A stretch of 64,000 nucleotides of DNA from Noviherbaspirillum sp. Root189 (lineage in GTDB: Bacteria; Pseudomonadota; Gammaproteobacteria; Burkholderiales; Burkholderiaceae_D). Both the position numbers and the translations under genes were made by a program. Position 1 is the stretch's first letter. Every line of letters starts with the position of its first letter. Below are positions 35,923 to 49,696 of this stretch, one piece after another. The stretch is taken from the NCBI RefSeq assembly GCF_001428545.1, contig NZ_LMHZ01000001.1, positions 248,961 to 312,960 on the forward strand, written 5' to 3'. The notes under the pieces are model-generated. The model was not told the DNA's origin. It saw nothing but the letters and a program-made list of their open reading frames with translations, and ran no database searches.

Positions 35923-35931
35923 GACGCAAGT

Positions 35932-36030
35932 AAGCAAAGTGAGCAAAGTGAGCAAAGTGAGCAAAGTGAGCAAAGTGAGCAAAGTGAGCAAAGTGAGCAA
36001 AGTGAGCAAAGTGAGCAAAGTGAGCAAATT
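35932..36030. repeat. 9-bp tandem repeat (~11 copies) behind the tctE-like gene
   Basis: The unit GAGCAAAGT is repeated nine times without error (35941-36021) and flanked by one degenerate copy on each side. The unit length is a multiple of three, so the array is open in several frames and gives spurious serine-lysine-valine or leucine-threonine repeat peptides. It lies in the gap between the kinase and the CAP-domain gene. Copy number is likely to vary between strains. Confidence 0.95.
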
Positions 36031-36244
36031 ACCCAAGCTAACCCGGCTGCATAGATTTATTGCCACCGTCGTTGCCACGTATTCCACGCTTTCCCGTATA
36101 CATCAACATACAGCTTATCCGCATCAGGTAATTTCACAGTCTGGCCTGCAACCGAATACGAAACTTACCGTCTAACCGGCGTTTGTCTTTACGGTGCCAC
36201 GGTGTATGCATGGCCCGCACCGGATTTTGTTAAAAGGAATATTC

Positions 36245-37195
36245 ATGGGGCGACCAACACGCTCGATCTACCCCGTTTTGCTTGCTTCGCTTATTCTGAC
36301 TGCCTGTGGCGGCGGTAGCGATTCCGGCCAAAGCACCACCTCTTCCAACGCCGCCGCGACGATCTCAGCACAGGAACCCAATGCGCCGCAGGCAACCGGC
36401 AATACCGCCACCGATGGTTTCAACTGGTTCAATTTCCGCCGCCGGCAAATCGGCCTGGAAGCAGTGGCACGCAATGCGTTGATCGATGTCGCTGCGCAGG
36501 GCCATTCGAATTACCAAAAGACGAATAACATCATTACCCACGATCAGATCGAGGGCAGACGCGATTTCACCGGCCGGACCGTGGGCGATCGCCTGGCCGT
36601 TGCCGGTTACGGATTCGCGTCGACCAATAGCTATGCCTATGGCGAAGTCATTTCCGCGACCTCGGACGCGTCGGGCTTCAATGCTGCGGAAGACTTGATT
36701 GCCGCGATTTACCACCGCTTCGTGATCCTGGAACCGATGTTCAAGGAAGCCGGTGCCGGTTCGGCAACCGTTTCCGCAGGACTGACCTATTTCACCACCA
36801 ATTTTGCGGCCAATGGCCTCGACCGCGGCTTGCCGCGCGGGTCGGTAGTGGTGTATCCGGCGCCGTCGCAGTCCCGGGTACCGCGCAACTTCTTCAGCGA
36901 CAACGAATCGCCGGATCCGGTCCCGAATCGCAATGAAGTCGGCTACCCGATCAGCGTACATGCCAATATTACGGCGACCGTGTCCGTGCAAAGCTTCACC
37001 ATCCGTCCGCGCGGCAGCAATGCCAATCTGACCGTACGGCTGCTGACTTCCGGCTCGGATACGCAAACGCCGTCATCGGCCGCGGCTATCGTCCCGCTGG
37101 ATCCGCTGGCGGCCAATATCACCTACGATGTGCAGTTTATCGGCAAGGTGGATAACACCGACGTCAACCGCTCATGGTCTTTTACAACACAGTAA
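36245..37195 (+). CDS. CAP-domain lipoprotein
   Basis: A 316-residue secreted protein. AAAGGA lies seven bases before ATG 36245. A lipobox LTAC after a hydrophobic stretch, followed by GGGSDSGQ, indicates lipidation and an outer-membrane or periplasmic location. Residues 55-185 match a CAP/SCP-PR1 domain: NWFNFRRRQIGLEAVARNALIDVAAQGHSNYQKTN is interrupted here as NWFNFRRRQIGLE, then AQGHSNYQ, ITHDQ, and AAEDLIAAIYHRFVIL; the conserved histidine is in GHSNY. The C-terminal 110 residues are beta-rich, with an Ig-like Ca-binding look (PNRNEVGYPISVH). Role is unknown; CAP domains often bind lipids or act on cell walls. Confidence 0.82.
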   Translation: MGRPTRSIYPVLLASLILTACGGGSDSGQSTTSSNAAATISAQEPNAPQATGNTATDGFNWFNFRRRQIGLEAVARNALIDVAAQGHSNYQKTNNIITHDQIEGRRDFTGRTVGDRLAVAGYGFASTNSYAYGEVISATSDASGFNAAEDLIAAIYHRFVILEPMFKEAGAGSATVSAGLTYFTTNFAANGLDRGLPRGSVVVYPAPSQSRVPRNFFSDNESPDPVPNRNEVGYPISVHANITATVSVQSFTIRPRGSNANLTVRLLTSGSDTQTPSSAAAIVPLDPLAANITYDVQFIGKVDNTDVNRSWSFTTQ

Positions 37196-37347
37196 GTGTT
37201 TGACAAGGCGATACAAGGCGATGGCGTGCCGCCGTCGCACGAATTCTGCTATCGTCTTTCCTGATATCAACGGGAAAGACAGGCAGACCGCATTCCGTTG
37301 CTTACCGGGGAGGCAGACCATGCCGATAACAATAAGCGGACGGCGGG

Positions 37348-41261
<3,914 letters not shown>

Positions 41262-41265
<4 letters not shown>

Positions 41266-42416
41266 CGCATTCAGCGCATTCGATGCATATCGCGCAATCG
41301 TTCGGCGTCACGCAAAAACCGACCATCCTGCTGGTCGATGATTCACCCGACAACATCGCGTTGTTGTCGGCCTTGCTGAAGGAGCAGTACAAGATCAGGA
41401 TCGCGACCAACGGCATCAAGGCCTTGCAGATCGCCGCCGCCGATCCGCTGCCTGACCTGCTCCTGCTCGATGTCGTGATGCCGGAGATGGACGGCTATGA
41501 AACCTGCCGTCGGCTCAAGGCAGATGCACGCACCGCCGATATTCCGGTTATTTTCCTGACTGCCAGGGTACGGCCGGAAGACGAGGAAATGGGATTGGGG
41601 CTTGGGGCCGCCGATTACATCACCAAGCCGATCAGCCCGCCGATCGTGATGGCGCGCGTCGCCACCCAGCTGCAACTGAAGAACGCGCAACAGCAGCTGA
41701 AAAACCAGAACGACCTCCTCGAGCAAATGGTCGGATTGCGTACCCGTGAACTTGTGAAGATGCAGGATGCGACCATCATGGCCATGGCCTCGCTCGCCGA
41801 GACTCGCGACAACGAGACCGGCAACCATATTCGCCGCACGCAGGCCTACGTCGCAGCACTGGCGCGCAAGCTACAGACGCATCCCCGTTTTGCCGCGCTG
41901 CTGACCGACGCCAATATTGAACTGCTGTTCAAGTCTGCCCCCTTGCATGACATCGGCAAGGTCGGCGTGCCGGATCGCATCCTGCTCAAGCCCGGCCGCC
42001 TCGATGCCGATGAGTACGAGATCATGAAGCTGCATACCGTCTACGGCCGCGATGCCATCCTGTCGGTTGAACGACAGATCGGCGGCAGTAACGGCTTTCT
42101 TACCTTTGCGCGTGAAATTGCGTATTCGCACCAGGAAAAGTGGGATGGTTCAGGCTATCCGGAAGGATTGTCGGGTGATGACATTCCGACTTCGGCACGG
42201 CTGATGGCGGTCGCCGATGTCTATGACGCCCTGATCACACGGCGCGTCTACAAGCCCGCGTTCAGCCACGATAAAGCGATGCACATCATGCGGGAAGGGC
42301 GGGGCAAGCATTTCGATCCCGATATCCTCGACGCATTTCTCGAGATCGAAGAGCAGGTTTGCGCCATCGCCAGCCAATACCGCGACGACGACACAGCCTG
42401 CCAGTCCGTGGCTTGA
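41262..42416 (+). CDS. Response regulator with HD-GYP phosphodiesterase domain (RpfG-like)
   Basis: A 384-residue cytosolic regulator predicted to hydrolyse cyclic di-GMP. The receiver (about 20-140) has LLVDDSPDNIALL, phospho-acceptor aspartate in LLLLDVVMPEMDGYE, and DYITKPISP. A helical linker (~145-185) leads to an HD-GYP domain with HDIGKVGVPDRIL (HD pair), the GYP loop EKWDGSGYPEGLSG, and the following metal-ligand motif ADVYDALITRRVYK. All metal ligands of the family appear intact. The ATGA overlap with the hybrid kinase gene makes them a translationally coupled pair, so the kinase most likely controls c-di-GMP breakdown. Confidence 0.93.
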
Positions 42417-42465
42417 AGCACTGCCAAGCAGGCTCTGCCTTACCCACATTTCCTGTGGCTAATCC

Positions 42466-42474
42466 TGTGGATAA
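42466..42474 (-). promoter_or_regulatory. Consensus DnaA box outside the origin
   Basis: TGTGGATAA on the plus strand is a perfect TTATCCACA on the minus strand, in the gap between the HD-GYP gene and a small gene. Confidence 0.5.
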
Positions 42475-42600
42475 AGCATGCCAGGGTGGGCTATCAATAT
42501 GATTCTTCAGGGAATTTTCGATGTGATGAAAATCAGCGCAACTGCGAACATCTGACGCCCGGGATAGTCCATACCTCCATATGGATGAAAGGAGAACGCC

Positions 42601-42822
42601 ATGGCAGCAGTGAAATACACCAAGGCAGACTGGGTTGCACAAGCAGATATTCAGGAACTGGCCGACGGCCGTTACCAGGGGGTGGTTCTGGTCAGCCGCG
42701 AACACGGCAAAGACTCGGAGGATGCGCGCCACACGGTGGAAGCGCCGTCTGACAGCCCCGAGCAGGCATTGGAACAAGCCACAGCCCTCGCGCATCGGCT
42801 GCTGGCCGATGTCGCGGCGTAA
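42601..42822 (+). CDS. Small hypothetical protein (73 aa)
   Basis: ATG 42601 has AAGGAG six bases upstream, which supports translation. The product is acidic and helical, with an N-terminal strand region (WVAQADIQEL, then YQGVVLVSRE) and a C-terminal helix (QALEQATALAHRLLADV). I recognise no family. It lies alone after a DnaA box and ahead of a DUF4186 gene, 19 bases from it on the same strand, so the two may be co-transcribed. Confidence 0.6.
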   Translation: MAAVKYTKADWVAQADIQELADGRYQGVVLVSREHGKDSEDARHTVEAPSDSPEQALEQATALAHRLLADVAA

Positions 42823-42841
42823 TTTGCGTCGCAACTGATCA

Positions 42842-43273
42842 ATGCGGCATATCGACGCGGTTTTCCGCGCCTTGCAAAGGTCGCCATTTCGCCGGCGATT
42901 CCACCTTAAGCCCGAGGAACGTACCTACCTTGGAAACAAGGGTGTCGATGAGGTCATGCGACATGCCCGCGACTTCATCGACACGCGCCTGGCGCCGGCC
43001 AACCCGGAAAACGATGGAAAGCAAACGCCGTTTCGCGGCCATCCGGTATTTGTTGCACAGCATGCGACGGCAACGTGCTGTCGCGCTTGCCTGGCTAAAT
43101 GGCATGGCATCGCTGCCGGCAGGGTTTTGGGCGAAGCGGAGCGCCGGCATGTCGCTTCGGTGCTTGAGCGCTGGCTGCGCATTGAAGCGGCGCGCGCACC
43201 ACAGGCATCGGTGCAGTCGGCTTTCGACTTCCCCACAAATGCCGTGGACAATCCTGTGGACAACCAAGGATGA
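42842..43273 (+). CDS. DUF4186 family protein
   Basis: A 143-residue soluble protein. The DUF4186 pattern is clear: SPFRRRFHLKPEERTYLGNKG, a HARDFIDTRLAPANPENDGKQTPFRGHPVF run in pieces, then HATATCCRACLAKWHGI, with a CxxC-type pair of cysteines and histidines that could bind metal. The 3' end contains two DnaA-box-like sequences (43243 and 43255), so the final residues NAVDNPVDNQG may owe their composition to those sites. Function is unknown. Confidence 0.82.
   Translation: MRHIDAVFRALQRSPFRRRFHLKPEERTYLGNKGVDEVMRHARDFIDTRLAPANPENDGKQTPFRGHPVFVAQHATATCCRACLAKWHGIAAGRVLGEAERRHVASVLERWLRIEAARAPQASVQSAFDFPTNAVDNPVDNQG
43255..43263 (-). promoter_or_regulatory. DnaA box pair inside the DUF4186 gene end
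   Basis: TGTGGACAA (TTGTCCACA on the minus strand) is preceded 12 bases upstream (43243-43251) by CGTGGACAA, a one-mismatch copy on the same strand. Confidence 0.45.
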
Positions 43274-43311
43274 TCTTGGCTAAGCCGCTGATTCACAAGG
43301 GAAACTTTCCT

Positions 43312-43325
43312 TTGATTAAAATCAA
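43312..43325. promoter_or_regulatory. Perfect FNR/Anr-type binding site
   Basis: TTGAT-TAAA-ATCAA is a flawless 14-bp FNR/CRP-class inverted repeat of the oxygen regulator type. Its centre lies 64 bases ahead of the ATG of a 39-codon gene. With activator spacing (-41.5), transcription would start near 43360, just before the gene's AAAGGAG ribosome site. Confidence 0.75.
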
Positions 43326-43381
43326 GGCGGCGGGAATGGGTCTTGCATCGTCTGACAGGTAGACGAGCAAAGGAGCACAAC

Positions 43382-43501
43382 ATGGAAATCATCATTGCAC
43401 TCAACTATATAGTTTTGATTGCTGCGACCTATGCGGTGCGGCGATCTTTAAAGCTGCGCGCCGCACGCATCGACAGGGCACCGCATCGTCATCGTCGGTA
43501 A
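43382..43501 (+). CDS. Small membrane protein (39 aa) behind an FNR-type site
   Basis: ATG 43382 is preceded by AAAGGAG six bases upstream, about as good a ribosome site as any in the window. The peptide has one hydrophobic helix, MEIIIALNYIVLIAATYAV, followed by a basic tail (RRSLKLRAARID) ending RHRR, which gives an N-out or N-in single-span membrane protein of 39 residues. I know no family. The FNR-type site upstream suggests induction at low oxygen. It is convergent with mnmE, with 22 bases between the two stops. Confidence 0.6.
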   Translation: MEIIIALNYIVLIAATYAVRRSLKLRAARIDRAPHRHRR

Positions 43502-43523
43502 GCGGAAGCTGATTGGCAGGGAA

Positions 43524-44906
43524 TTATTTTCCGATACAGAAGCGGCTGAAAATCACGCCCAGCAAATCGTCGGACGTGAATTCGCCGGTAATGCTGTTCA
43601 GCTTGTCTTGCGCGATGCGCAGTTCCTCGGCCAGCAGGTCGAGCGCCTGATCATTGGTCTGACCGCCACTGGCGGCCAGTTCGGCTGCGATATCCAGATG
43701 ATCACGCGCCGCCTTCAAGGCCAGCAAATGCCGCTCGCGCGCGATGAAGCGTGACTCCGCCGTCTGCTGCCAGCCGGCGACGCGCAGCAATTCCTTGCGC
43801 AACAGATCGATGCCGCTCCGGTCGGTTGCCGACAGGTAGACATGCGTCGCATCGCTCATGCGATCGACTGCCGGTTTGTGACCTGACAGGTCGATCTTGT
43901 TCCAGACGCGCAGCACCGGTACATTCGGTGGAAAGCGGCTGACAATGGTTTCGTCGGCCCGCGTCGGTCCGCGACTCGCATCCAGCAGATGCATGATGAC
44001 ATCAGCCTTATGCACCTCGCCCCAGGTCCGTTCGATACCGATACGTTCGACTTCATCGCCGGCGTCACGGATGCCGGCGGTATCGATGATATTGAGCGGA
44101 ATGCCTTCCATCTGAATGGTTTCCGTCACCTTGTCCCGGGTAGTACCCGCAATCGGCGTGACAATCGCCACTTCTGCACCGGCCAACGCGTTGAGCAAGG
44201 ATGATTTGCCAACATTCGGCTGACCGGCCAGCACGACATTCAAGCCATCACGCAGCAGGGCGCCTTGCGAGGCCTGCTGAAACACTTCCGCCAGGTTGGC
44301 GCGAATGCGTTCCAGCTGGCCGCGCGCATCCGACTTTTCCAGGAAGTCGATTTCCTCTTCAGGGAAATCCAGCGTCGCTTCGACCAGCATGCGCAGATGA
44401 ATGACCTTGTCGACCAGTTCATGAATGGTCTTGGAAAACACACCCGACAGCGATTGCGATGCGGATTTTGCCGCCGCTTCGGTCGATGCCTCGATCAGGT
44501 CGGCCACTGCTTCGGCTTGGGCCAGGTCCAGTTTGTTGTTCAGGAAAGCGCGGTGCGTGAATTCACCCGGCTGCGCGAGACGCAGGTCGATTTCCTTGCC
44601 GGCTTCCAGGCAGCGTGCCAGCAACATTTGCATCACCACCGGACCGCCGTGTCCTTGCAATTCCAGCACGTCTTCGCCGGTATATGAATGCGGTGCCTTG
44701 AAATAGATGGCGAGGCCCTGGTCGATCGCGCTGCCGTCTTCATTGCGGAAAGGCAGGTAGGTCGCATGTCGCGGCTGCAGCTCCTTGGGGCCGCAGACTG
44801 CCTGCATGACAGACGTGAGATTTTTGCCGGAAATGCGGACGACGCCGATGCCGCCGCGTCCGGGAGCGGTGGCGATGGCTGCGATGGGAGAGGAGTCGTA
44901 GTTCAT
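43524..44906 (-). CDS. mnmE: tRNA modification GTPase MnmE
   Basis: With MnmG it installs the carboxymethylaminomethyl or related group on U34 of certain tRNAs. The 460 residues have the N-terminal tetrahydrofolate-binding domain ([21 protein letters not shown]), a helical domain, and the inserted GTPase domain: G1 [13 protein letters not shown]2 TTRD, G3 [14 protein letters not shown]4 NKID. The C-terminus ends FCIGK, the conserved cysteine of the active site. It is the last gene of the minus-strand origin cluster and the yidC terminator lies between it and yidC. Confidence 0.97.
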   Translation of the reverse strand: MNYDSSPIAAIATAPGRGGIGVVRISGKNLTSVMQAVCGPKELQPRHATYLPFRNEDGSAIDQGLAIYFKAPHSYTGEDVLELQGHGGPVVMQMLLARCLEAGKEIDLRLAQPGEFTHRAFLNNKLDLAQAEAVADLIEASTEAAAKSASQSLSGVFSKTIHELVDKVIHLRMLVEATLDFPEEEIDFLEKSDARGQLERIRANLAEVFQQASQGALLRDGLNVVLAGQPNVGKSSLLNALAGAEVAIVTPIAGTTRDKVTETIQMEGIPLNIIDTAGIRDAGDEVERIGIERTWGEVHKADVIMHLLDASRGPTRADETIVSRFPPNVPVLRVWNKIDLSGHKPAVDRMSDATHVYLSATDRSGIDLLRKELLRVAGWQQTAESRFIARERHLLALKAARDHLDIAAELAASGGQTNDQALDLLAEELRIAQDKLNSITGEFTSDDLLGVIFSRFCIGK

Positions 44907-45003
44907 GGAAACGATTGTAGGTTTGCGTCACCGGCGCGGGCAACAAAAAACAAAGGACGATAGGTGCGCTGGGAGCTTTTACAACGGCATCCAGCGCCAC
45001 CAG

Positions 45004-45032
45004 AAAAAAAGCCCGCGCAATGCGGGCTTTTT
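45004..45032 (-). terminator. Rho-independent terminator after yidC
   Basis: AAAGCCCGC-GCAAT-GCGGGCTTT forms a 9-bp stem; a run of A on the plus strand (45004-45010) gives the U tract on the minus strand, directly behind the yidC stop. Confidence 0.92.
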
Positions 45033-45052
45033 GACAGAACCTGACAAGGCAT

Positions 45053-46705
45053 TTATGCCGGTTTGCCAGCTTCGATTTTCTTGGTGATTACCCACTGCTG
45101 GGCGATCGACAAGACGTTGTTCACCACCCAGTACAGCACCAGGCCGGCCGGGAAGAAGAAGAACATCACCGAGAATACGATCGGCATGAACATCATGACC
45201 TTGGCCTGGATCGGATCGGGTGGCGTCGGGTTCAGCTTGGTCTGGATAAACATCGATACCGCCATCAGCACCGGCAGGATGTAGAACGGGTCCGGCGCAG
45301 CCAGGTCGTGGATCCAGCCCAGCCACGGCGCGTTACGCATTTCGACCGAAGCCAGCAGCACCCAGTACAGCGCAATGAACACCGGGATCTGCACCACGAT
45401 CGGCAGGCAGCCGCCGAGCGGGTTGATCTTTTCGGTCCGGTACAGTTCCATCATGGCCTGGTTCATCTTGGCCGGATCGGACTTGAAGCGCTCGCGAATC
45501 GATTGCATCTTCGGTGTCACGGTCTTCATCTTGGCCATGCTGCGGTAGCTTGCCGCCGACAGCGGGAAGAAGGCAAGCTTGATCAGCACGGTCAGCGCAA
45601 TGATGGTCCAGCCCCAGTTGCCCAGGATTTTGTGAATCTGCGTCATCAGCCAGAAAATCGGTTTGGCAATGATGGTCAGCCAGCCATAGTCCTTCACCAG
45701 GTCGAGACCGGGTGCCAGCTTTTCCAAGTTCTCGGTTTCCTGCGGGCCCGAGTACAGGCGCGATTCCAAAGAAGTCGCGGCGCCCGGTGCGACGGCACCT
45801 ACCGGCAGGATGGTACCGGTCGCGTACAGGTTGTTGCCGATCTTCTTGGTATAGATTTCGCGCGACACTTTTTCCGGCGGCACGATCGCCGTCACGAAGT
45901 AATGCTGGACCAGTGCCACCCAGCCGTCATCCGCTTTTGTTGCATGCTTGGCCTTACCCTCTTCGATGTCCTCGAAAGTCATCTTCTGGTATTTATTGGC
46001 GTCGGTATAGACCACCGGACCAGTAAACGTGCTGTAGAAGTGTGACTCGTTTTCCATCTTGTTCCCGTCGCGCACCAACTGCAGGTAAAGCGAAGGATTG
46101 ATCGGCGCACCGCTGTTATTGACGATGTCATGCTTGACGCCAATGGTGTAATTACCGCGCGTGAAGGTGTAGGTTTTGATCAGTTTGACGCCGCTTTGCT
46201 CGGATTCGAGCACCAGTTGTACCTGGTTGCCATTGTCCAGCGTACGTGGACCCGGCTTGGCAATGAAAGCTGATTTGTGGTTAGGGAAATCACCACCGAT
46301 CAGGCCGGTCTGGCCGAGATAGGTGTGCTTACTGCCCGGATCGAACAACAGCATGTTCTTGGTCGGATCCACCGCGTCTTTATGCTTGAGCAGTTCCAGG
46401 CGCTTGATCTCGCCGCCCATTGTGTCGATATCAACCTTCACCACGTCGGTCGTGATAGTCACGATCTCGCTCTTCGCTGCCGCAGCGCCAGCCGGAACGG
46501 CAGCAGCGCCTGGTGTCGCCGGCGTGCTGGCTTGCGGCACATCACCCTTGACGGCCGGTGCATTGCCCGCAGCCGGTTTGGCGACCTCTTGTGTCAGGCC
46601 CGGAAAAAACATCGAGGGCTTGCCGTTGTGGCGCATCCAGTTGTCCCACAGCAGAAGCAGGGACAACGAGAATACAACCCACAGGACGGTACGTTGGATA
46701 TCCAT
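45053..46705 (-). CDS. yidC: Membrane protein insertase YidC
   Basis: Inserts and folds inner-membrane proteins alone or with SecYEG. The 550 residues start with an uncleaved helix ([20 protein letters not shown]), then a low-complexity alanine/proline linker, the large periplasmic beta domain ([16 protein letters not shown]), and the five-helix core from about residue 350: [44 protein letters not shown], with the functional arginine-bearing helix, and a C-terminal KKIEAGKPA. The order rpmH-rnpA-yidD-yidC is the conserved operon. Confidence 0.97.
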   Translation of the reverse strand: MDIQRTVLWVVFSLSLLLLWDNWMRHNGKPSMFFPGLTQEVAKPAAGNAPAVKGDVPQASTPATPGAAAVPAGAAAAKSEIVTITTDVVKVDIDTMGGEIKRLELLKHKDAVDPTKNMLLFDPGSKHTYLGQTGLIGGDFPNHKSAFIAKPGPRTLDNGNQVQLVLESEQSGVKLIKTYTFTRGNYTIGVKHDIVNNSGAPINPSLYLQLVRDGNKMENESHFYSTFTGPVVYTDANKYQKMTFEDIEEGKAKHATKADDGWVALVQHYFVTAIVPPEKVSREIYTKKIGNNLYATGTILPVGAVAPGAATSLESRLYSGPQETENLEKLAPGLDLVKDYGWLTIIAKPIFWLMTQIHKILGNWGWTIIALTVLIKLAFFPLSAASYRSMAKMKTVTPKMQSIRERFKSDPAKMNQAMMELYRTEKINPLGGCLPIVVQIPVFIALYWVLLASVEMRNAPWLGWIHDLAAPDPFYILPVLMAVSMFIQTKLNPTPPDPIQAKVMMFMPIVFSVMFFFFPAGLVLYWVVNNVLSIAQQWVITKKIEAGKPA

Positions 46706-46732
46706 AAATATAATCAGTCAGTGGTCAGGAGT

Positions 46733-46990
46733 TCAGTGATGGCAACCGCAGGCCTTGGCATCGGGCTCATCGGTTGTTTTCTGCGGCACCGGATCGAAAC
46801 CGCCCGGATGCCAGGGATGACACTTGCACAAACGTTTTGCCGCCAGCACGCTGCCCTTTGCCGGTCCGTGCATACGGATCGCTTCGGTCGCGTAGTCGGA
46901 ACAGCTAGGGTAAAAGCGGCACTTTGGCCCGAGAAAAGGGCTGATGCCGAGCTTGTACGCGCGCAATAGTAGCAGCAAAAGCGTTTTCAT
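46733..46990 (-). CDS. yidD: Membrane protein insertion efficiency factor YidD
   Basis: An 85-residue membrane-associated factor that helps YidC-dependent insertion. The signature is complete: [23 protein letters not shown] is visible as [15 protein letters not shown] and [12 protein letters not shown], then [18 protein letters not shown]. It overlaps rnpA by four bases and yidC follows 27 bases later. Confidence 0.96.
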   Translation of the reverse strand: MKTLLLLLLRAYKLGISPFLGPKCRFYPSCSDYATEAIRMHGPAKGSVLAAKRLCKCHPWHPGGFDPVPQKTTDEPDAKACGCHH

Positions 46991-47373
46991 TCCGGGGCCT
47001 TCGCCTTCGATTGCGAAGCCAGCAACTGTGTCAGTTCTGCGCGCAATTGCGCTTTCAGGCTGACGGTGGTGGCGGGTTCGGCTTTGGAGTTCACGGGCTT
47101 GGAGAGGCGGACGATGCAGTCGATCGCCGGCAGGTCGGACTGGCGGAACAGTTCGCGCGCTACGCGCTTGATCGTGTTGCGGGTAACCGCACGCGGCGCG
47201 AAACGCTTGGCTGCGACAATGCCAAGCCGGGCGTGGCTTAGTTGGGTGCTGCGCGCGTAAAGGACGAAATGTGCGGTCCGGTACACGGGCCGCAAACGAA
47301 AAACGGATGAAAAATCATCCGTTTTAACGATTCGCCGATCGCGTGCGTAGCTGTGTGAACGATCTTCGCTCAC
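46987..47373 (-). CDS. rnpA: Ribonuclease P protein component
   Basis: Protein subunit of RNase P, assisting 5' processing of tRNA. The 128 residues begin at a GTG codon. The core motifs are TDDFSSVF at the start, [26 protein letters not shown] (RNR-type region, the basic RNA-binding helix) and the following ELFRQSDLP. The C-terminal tail is alanine- and lysine-rich. The gene begins 29 bases after the rpmH stop and overlaps yidD. Confidence 0.96.
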   Translation of the reverse strand: MSEDRSHSYARDRRIVKTDDFSSVFRLRPVYRTAHFVLYARSTQLSHARLGIVAAKRFAPRAVTRNTIKRVARELFRQSDLPAIDCIVRLSKPVNSKAEPATTVSLKAQLRAELTQLLASQSKAKAPE

Positions 47374-47401
47374 GTCGGCAGCGTCGGTTGCAGTGCCTGG
47401 C

Positions 47402-47536
47402 TTATACAGCCAGACGCTTGCGGCCTTTGGCGCGACGTGCGTTCAGCACGGCGCGGCCACCGCGGGTTGCCATACGTGCACGGAAGCCATGGGTGCGCTT
47501 GCGGCGTACGACGGAAGGTTGGTAAGTACGTTTCAT
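47402..47536 (-). CDS. rpmH: 50S ribosomal protein L34
   Basis: A 44-residue basic ribosomal protein: [20 protein letters not shown], then [18 protein letters not shown] and KRLAV. The sequence matches L34 without gaps. It leads the origin-side operon into rnpA. It lies at the edge of the origin region and its promoter must lie within 47537-47650 or beyond. Confidence 0.97.
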   Translation of the reverse strand: MKRTYQPSVVRRKRTHGFRARMATRGGRAVLNARRAKGRKRLAV

Positions 47537-47649
47537 GTTGGTCTCGCTAATCGGCAAAAATGGGTGGAATCATCACGCGGCCCATTCTTGTTTTGTGCGC
47601 TACACACAAAACGCAACAGGCAGTGAACCCGCAATTAGACACTCTTTTC

Positions 47650-48241
47650 CGCTTCTGTGTCAATCACTTAGGTATGGCGGGAATGGCAAGCCGGCGCGGT
47701 TTCGCAGGGGTTTTGTGCCTTTGTGCAAGATCTGTTAGCAGAAAAGCGCGGGTAGCAAACCCCATTCCGAAGCGAACAGCGCGGGGCAGTCCAGGAATGT
47801 TCATTCAAGCTTTGGCAGAGCCATTCCACGCGCGTTCGGCTCAAGCCGATGTGTGATGAATTGTTTAAATTTCATGTGATGAAGCTCGATGAAAATGCAT
47901 AAAAATTAAACACTCCTTAAGTCCGGTATGGCGATTCTGACATGCTGTATATTTCATCAGCACAAATTTGCATGTTTGCTTCCCGTGCCTTCCTCAAGCG
48001 GAAATTTCCTCGGATGGCAAGCAATTTATTATGTGGAAAAAATGATCCAGCCTGTGGATAACTCTGTTTCCCGGCGTTAGAATAGCTCTCCCGTGTGGAC
48101 AAACCCGAGCGCTGACATATCGATTCTGCACCCTGTTCAAATCCTGATCGTATCCATAGGCAGGGCAGCAAGCTGGTAGAGGGAGGTATTGTCTGGTGCC
48201 GGGTCGATTTAATTTCCACATAACAAGATATAGAAAAATAC
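47650..48241. other. Predicted chromosomal replication origin (oriC)
   Basis: The region between rpmH and dnaA has no gene. A cluster of minus-strand DnaA boxes is TTTTCCACA (48032-48040), the perfect TTATCCACA (48053-48061) and TTGTCCACA (48094-48102); a further degenerate ATTTCCACA lies at 48212-48220. Upstream is an AT-rich stretch (about 47855-47925) with three direct copies of GATGAA (47855, 47878, 47888) and TTAAATTTC, which is a good candidate for the unwinding element. A perfect box also occurs after dnaA at 49717. The exact borders are not defined by sequence alone. Confidence 0.8.
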
Positions 48242-49696
48242 ATGGAAGATTTCTGGCAAACCTGTTCTGCAATGCTGGAGCAGGAGCTTACGCCCCAACA
48301 GTACAGTGCATGGATTAAACCGTTGGCGCCCATCGATTTCGAAGATGGCCGCCTGCGTATCGCGGCGCCCAACCGCTTCAAGCTCGACTGGGTGAAAACC
48401 CAGTTCGCCAGCCGGATTACTACCCTTGCGTCTGAATACTGGGAAGCGCCGATCGATGTTCAGTTCATCCTGGACCCGCGCGGTAATGCAGTACGTCGCC
48501 CGGCTCCTTCATCTGCCGACGGCTCGTCCGGCGGAAATGGCAACAACAGCCATAATGGTCAGCATGGTCATCCCAGTCAACATGGCAGCAACGGCCACCA
48601 TGATCAAATGATTGACCAGGGCCCAGACCCAATTGAGCGGGCTGACATCCTGATCGAAAACACCGCGCGACGCGACCAGAGCAAGATCAACACAGCATTG
48701 ACCTTCGAAAGCTTCGTGACCGGCAAGGCGAACCAGCTGGCGCGCGCTGCTGCGATTCAGGTTGCCAATAATCCGGGCGTTTCCTATAACCCGTTGTTCC
48801 TTTACGGCGGCGTAGGCCTTGGCAAAACCCACCTGATCCATGCGATCGGCAACCAACTATTGAACGACAAGCCCAACGTACGTATTCGCTACATTCACGC
48901 AGAACAATATGTTCGCGACGTAGTGACTGCTTACCAGCGCAAGGGTTTCGACGATTTCAAGCGGTATTACCACTCGCTCGACATGCTGCTGATCGACGAT
49001 ATCCAATTCTTTGCCGGCAAGAGCCGGACACAGGAAGAATTTTTCTACGCGTTTGAGGCGTTGATTGCCGCCAAGAAACAAATCATTATCACCAGCGATA
49101 CCTATCCGAAGGAAATCACCGGCATGGATGACCGGCTGATTTCCCGTTTCGATTCCGGCCTGACGGTCGCCGTCGAGCCGCCGGAACTTGAAATGCGTGT
49201 TGCCATTCTGCTCAAAAAGGCTGCACAGGAAGGCGCCGTACTGTCCGACGACGTCGCTTTTTTCGTCGCCAAACACCTGCGCTCCAACGTCCGCGAACTG
49301 GAAGGCGCGCTGCGCAAGATCCTCGCTTACTCCCGCTTCCACGGCAAAGATATTACGATTGATGTTGTCAAGGATGCATTGAAAGATCTGCTTTCGGTCC
49401 AAAATAGACAGATATCGGTCGAAAACATCCAGAAGACGGTCGCCGACTTTTTCAACATCAAAGTCGCCGACATGTATTCGAAAAAGCGCCCGGCCAATAT
49501 TGCCCGCCCGCGCCAGATCGCGATGTATCTCGCCAAGGAATTAACCCAGAAAAGCCTGCCCGAAATTGGTGAGTTGTTTGGTGGCCGCGACCACACGACG
49601 GTGTTGCATGCCGTGCGAAAGATCGCAGCGGACCGTAGCAAGAGCCCGGAAGTCAACCACGAACTCCACGTCCTCGAGCAGACCCTGAAGGGATAA
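48242..49696 (+). CDS. dnaA: Chromosomal replication initiator DnaA
   Basis: Binds DnaA boxes in oriC and opens the duplex. Domain I covers about 1-85 ([22 protein letters not shown]). Domain II is a low-complexity Gly/Asn/His-rich linker (~95-135). Domain III is the AAA+ part with Walker [11 protein letters not shown], Walker [13 protein letters not shown] and sensor parts ([20 protein letters not shown]). Domain IV ends with the DNA-binding helix [15 protein letters not shown]. The 484-residue length is normal. No strong ribosome site precedes ATG 48242, which may limit expression, and DnaA boxes upstream suggest autoregulation. Confidence 0.98.
   Translation: MEDFWQTCSAMLEQELTPQQYSAWIKPLAPIDFEDGRLRIAAPNRFKLDWVKTQFASRITTLASEYWEAPIDVQFILDPRGNAVRRPAPSSADGSSGGNGNNSHNGQHGHPSQHGSNGHHDQMIDQGPDPIERADILIENTARRDQSKINTALTFESFVTGKANQLARAAAIQVANNPGVSYNPLFLYGGVGLGKTHLIHAIGNQLLNDKPNVRIRYIHAEQYVRDVVTAYQRKGFDDFKRYYHSLDMLLIDDIQFFAGKSRTQEEFFYAFEALIAAKKQIIITSDTYPKEITGMDDRLISRFDSGLTVAVEPPELEMRVAILLKKAAQEGAVLSDDVAFFVAKHLRSNVRELEGALRKILAYSRFHGKDITIDVVKDALKDLLSVQNRQISVENIQKTVADFFNIKVADMYSKKRPANIARPRQIAMYLAKELTQKSLPEIGELFGGRDHTTVLHAVRKIAADRSKSPEVNHELHVLEQTLKG

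Noticed and set aside
35866-36087. Leucine-threonine repeat peptide on the minus strand
   Set aside because: Comes solely from the 9-bp tandem repeat; no ribosome site.
47917-48381. Open frame across the origin and into dnaA on the minus strand
   Set aside because: It crosses oriC DnaA boxes and the dnaA start, with no similarity to any protein type; a chance frame.
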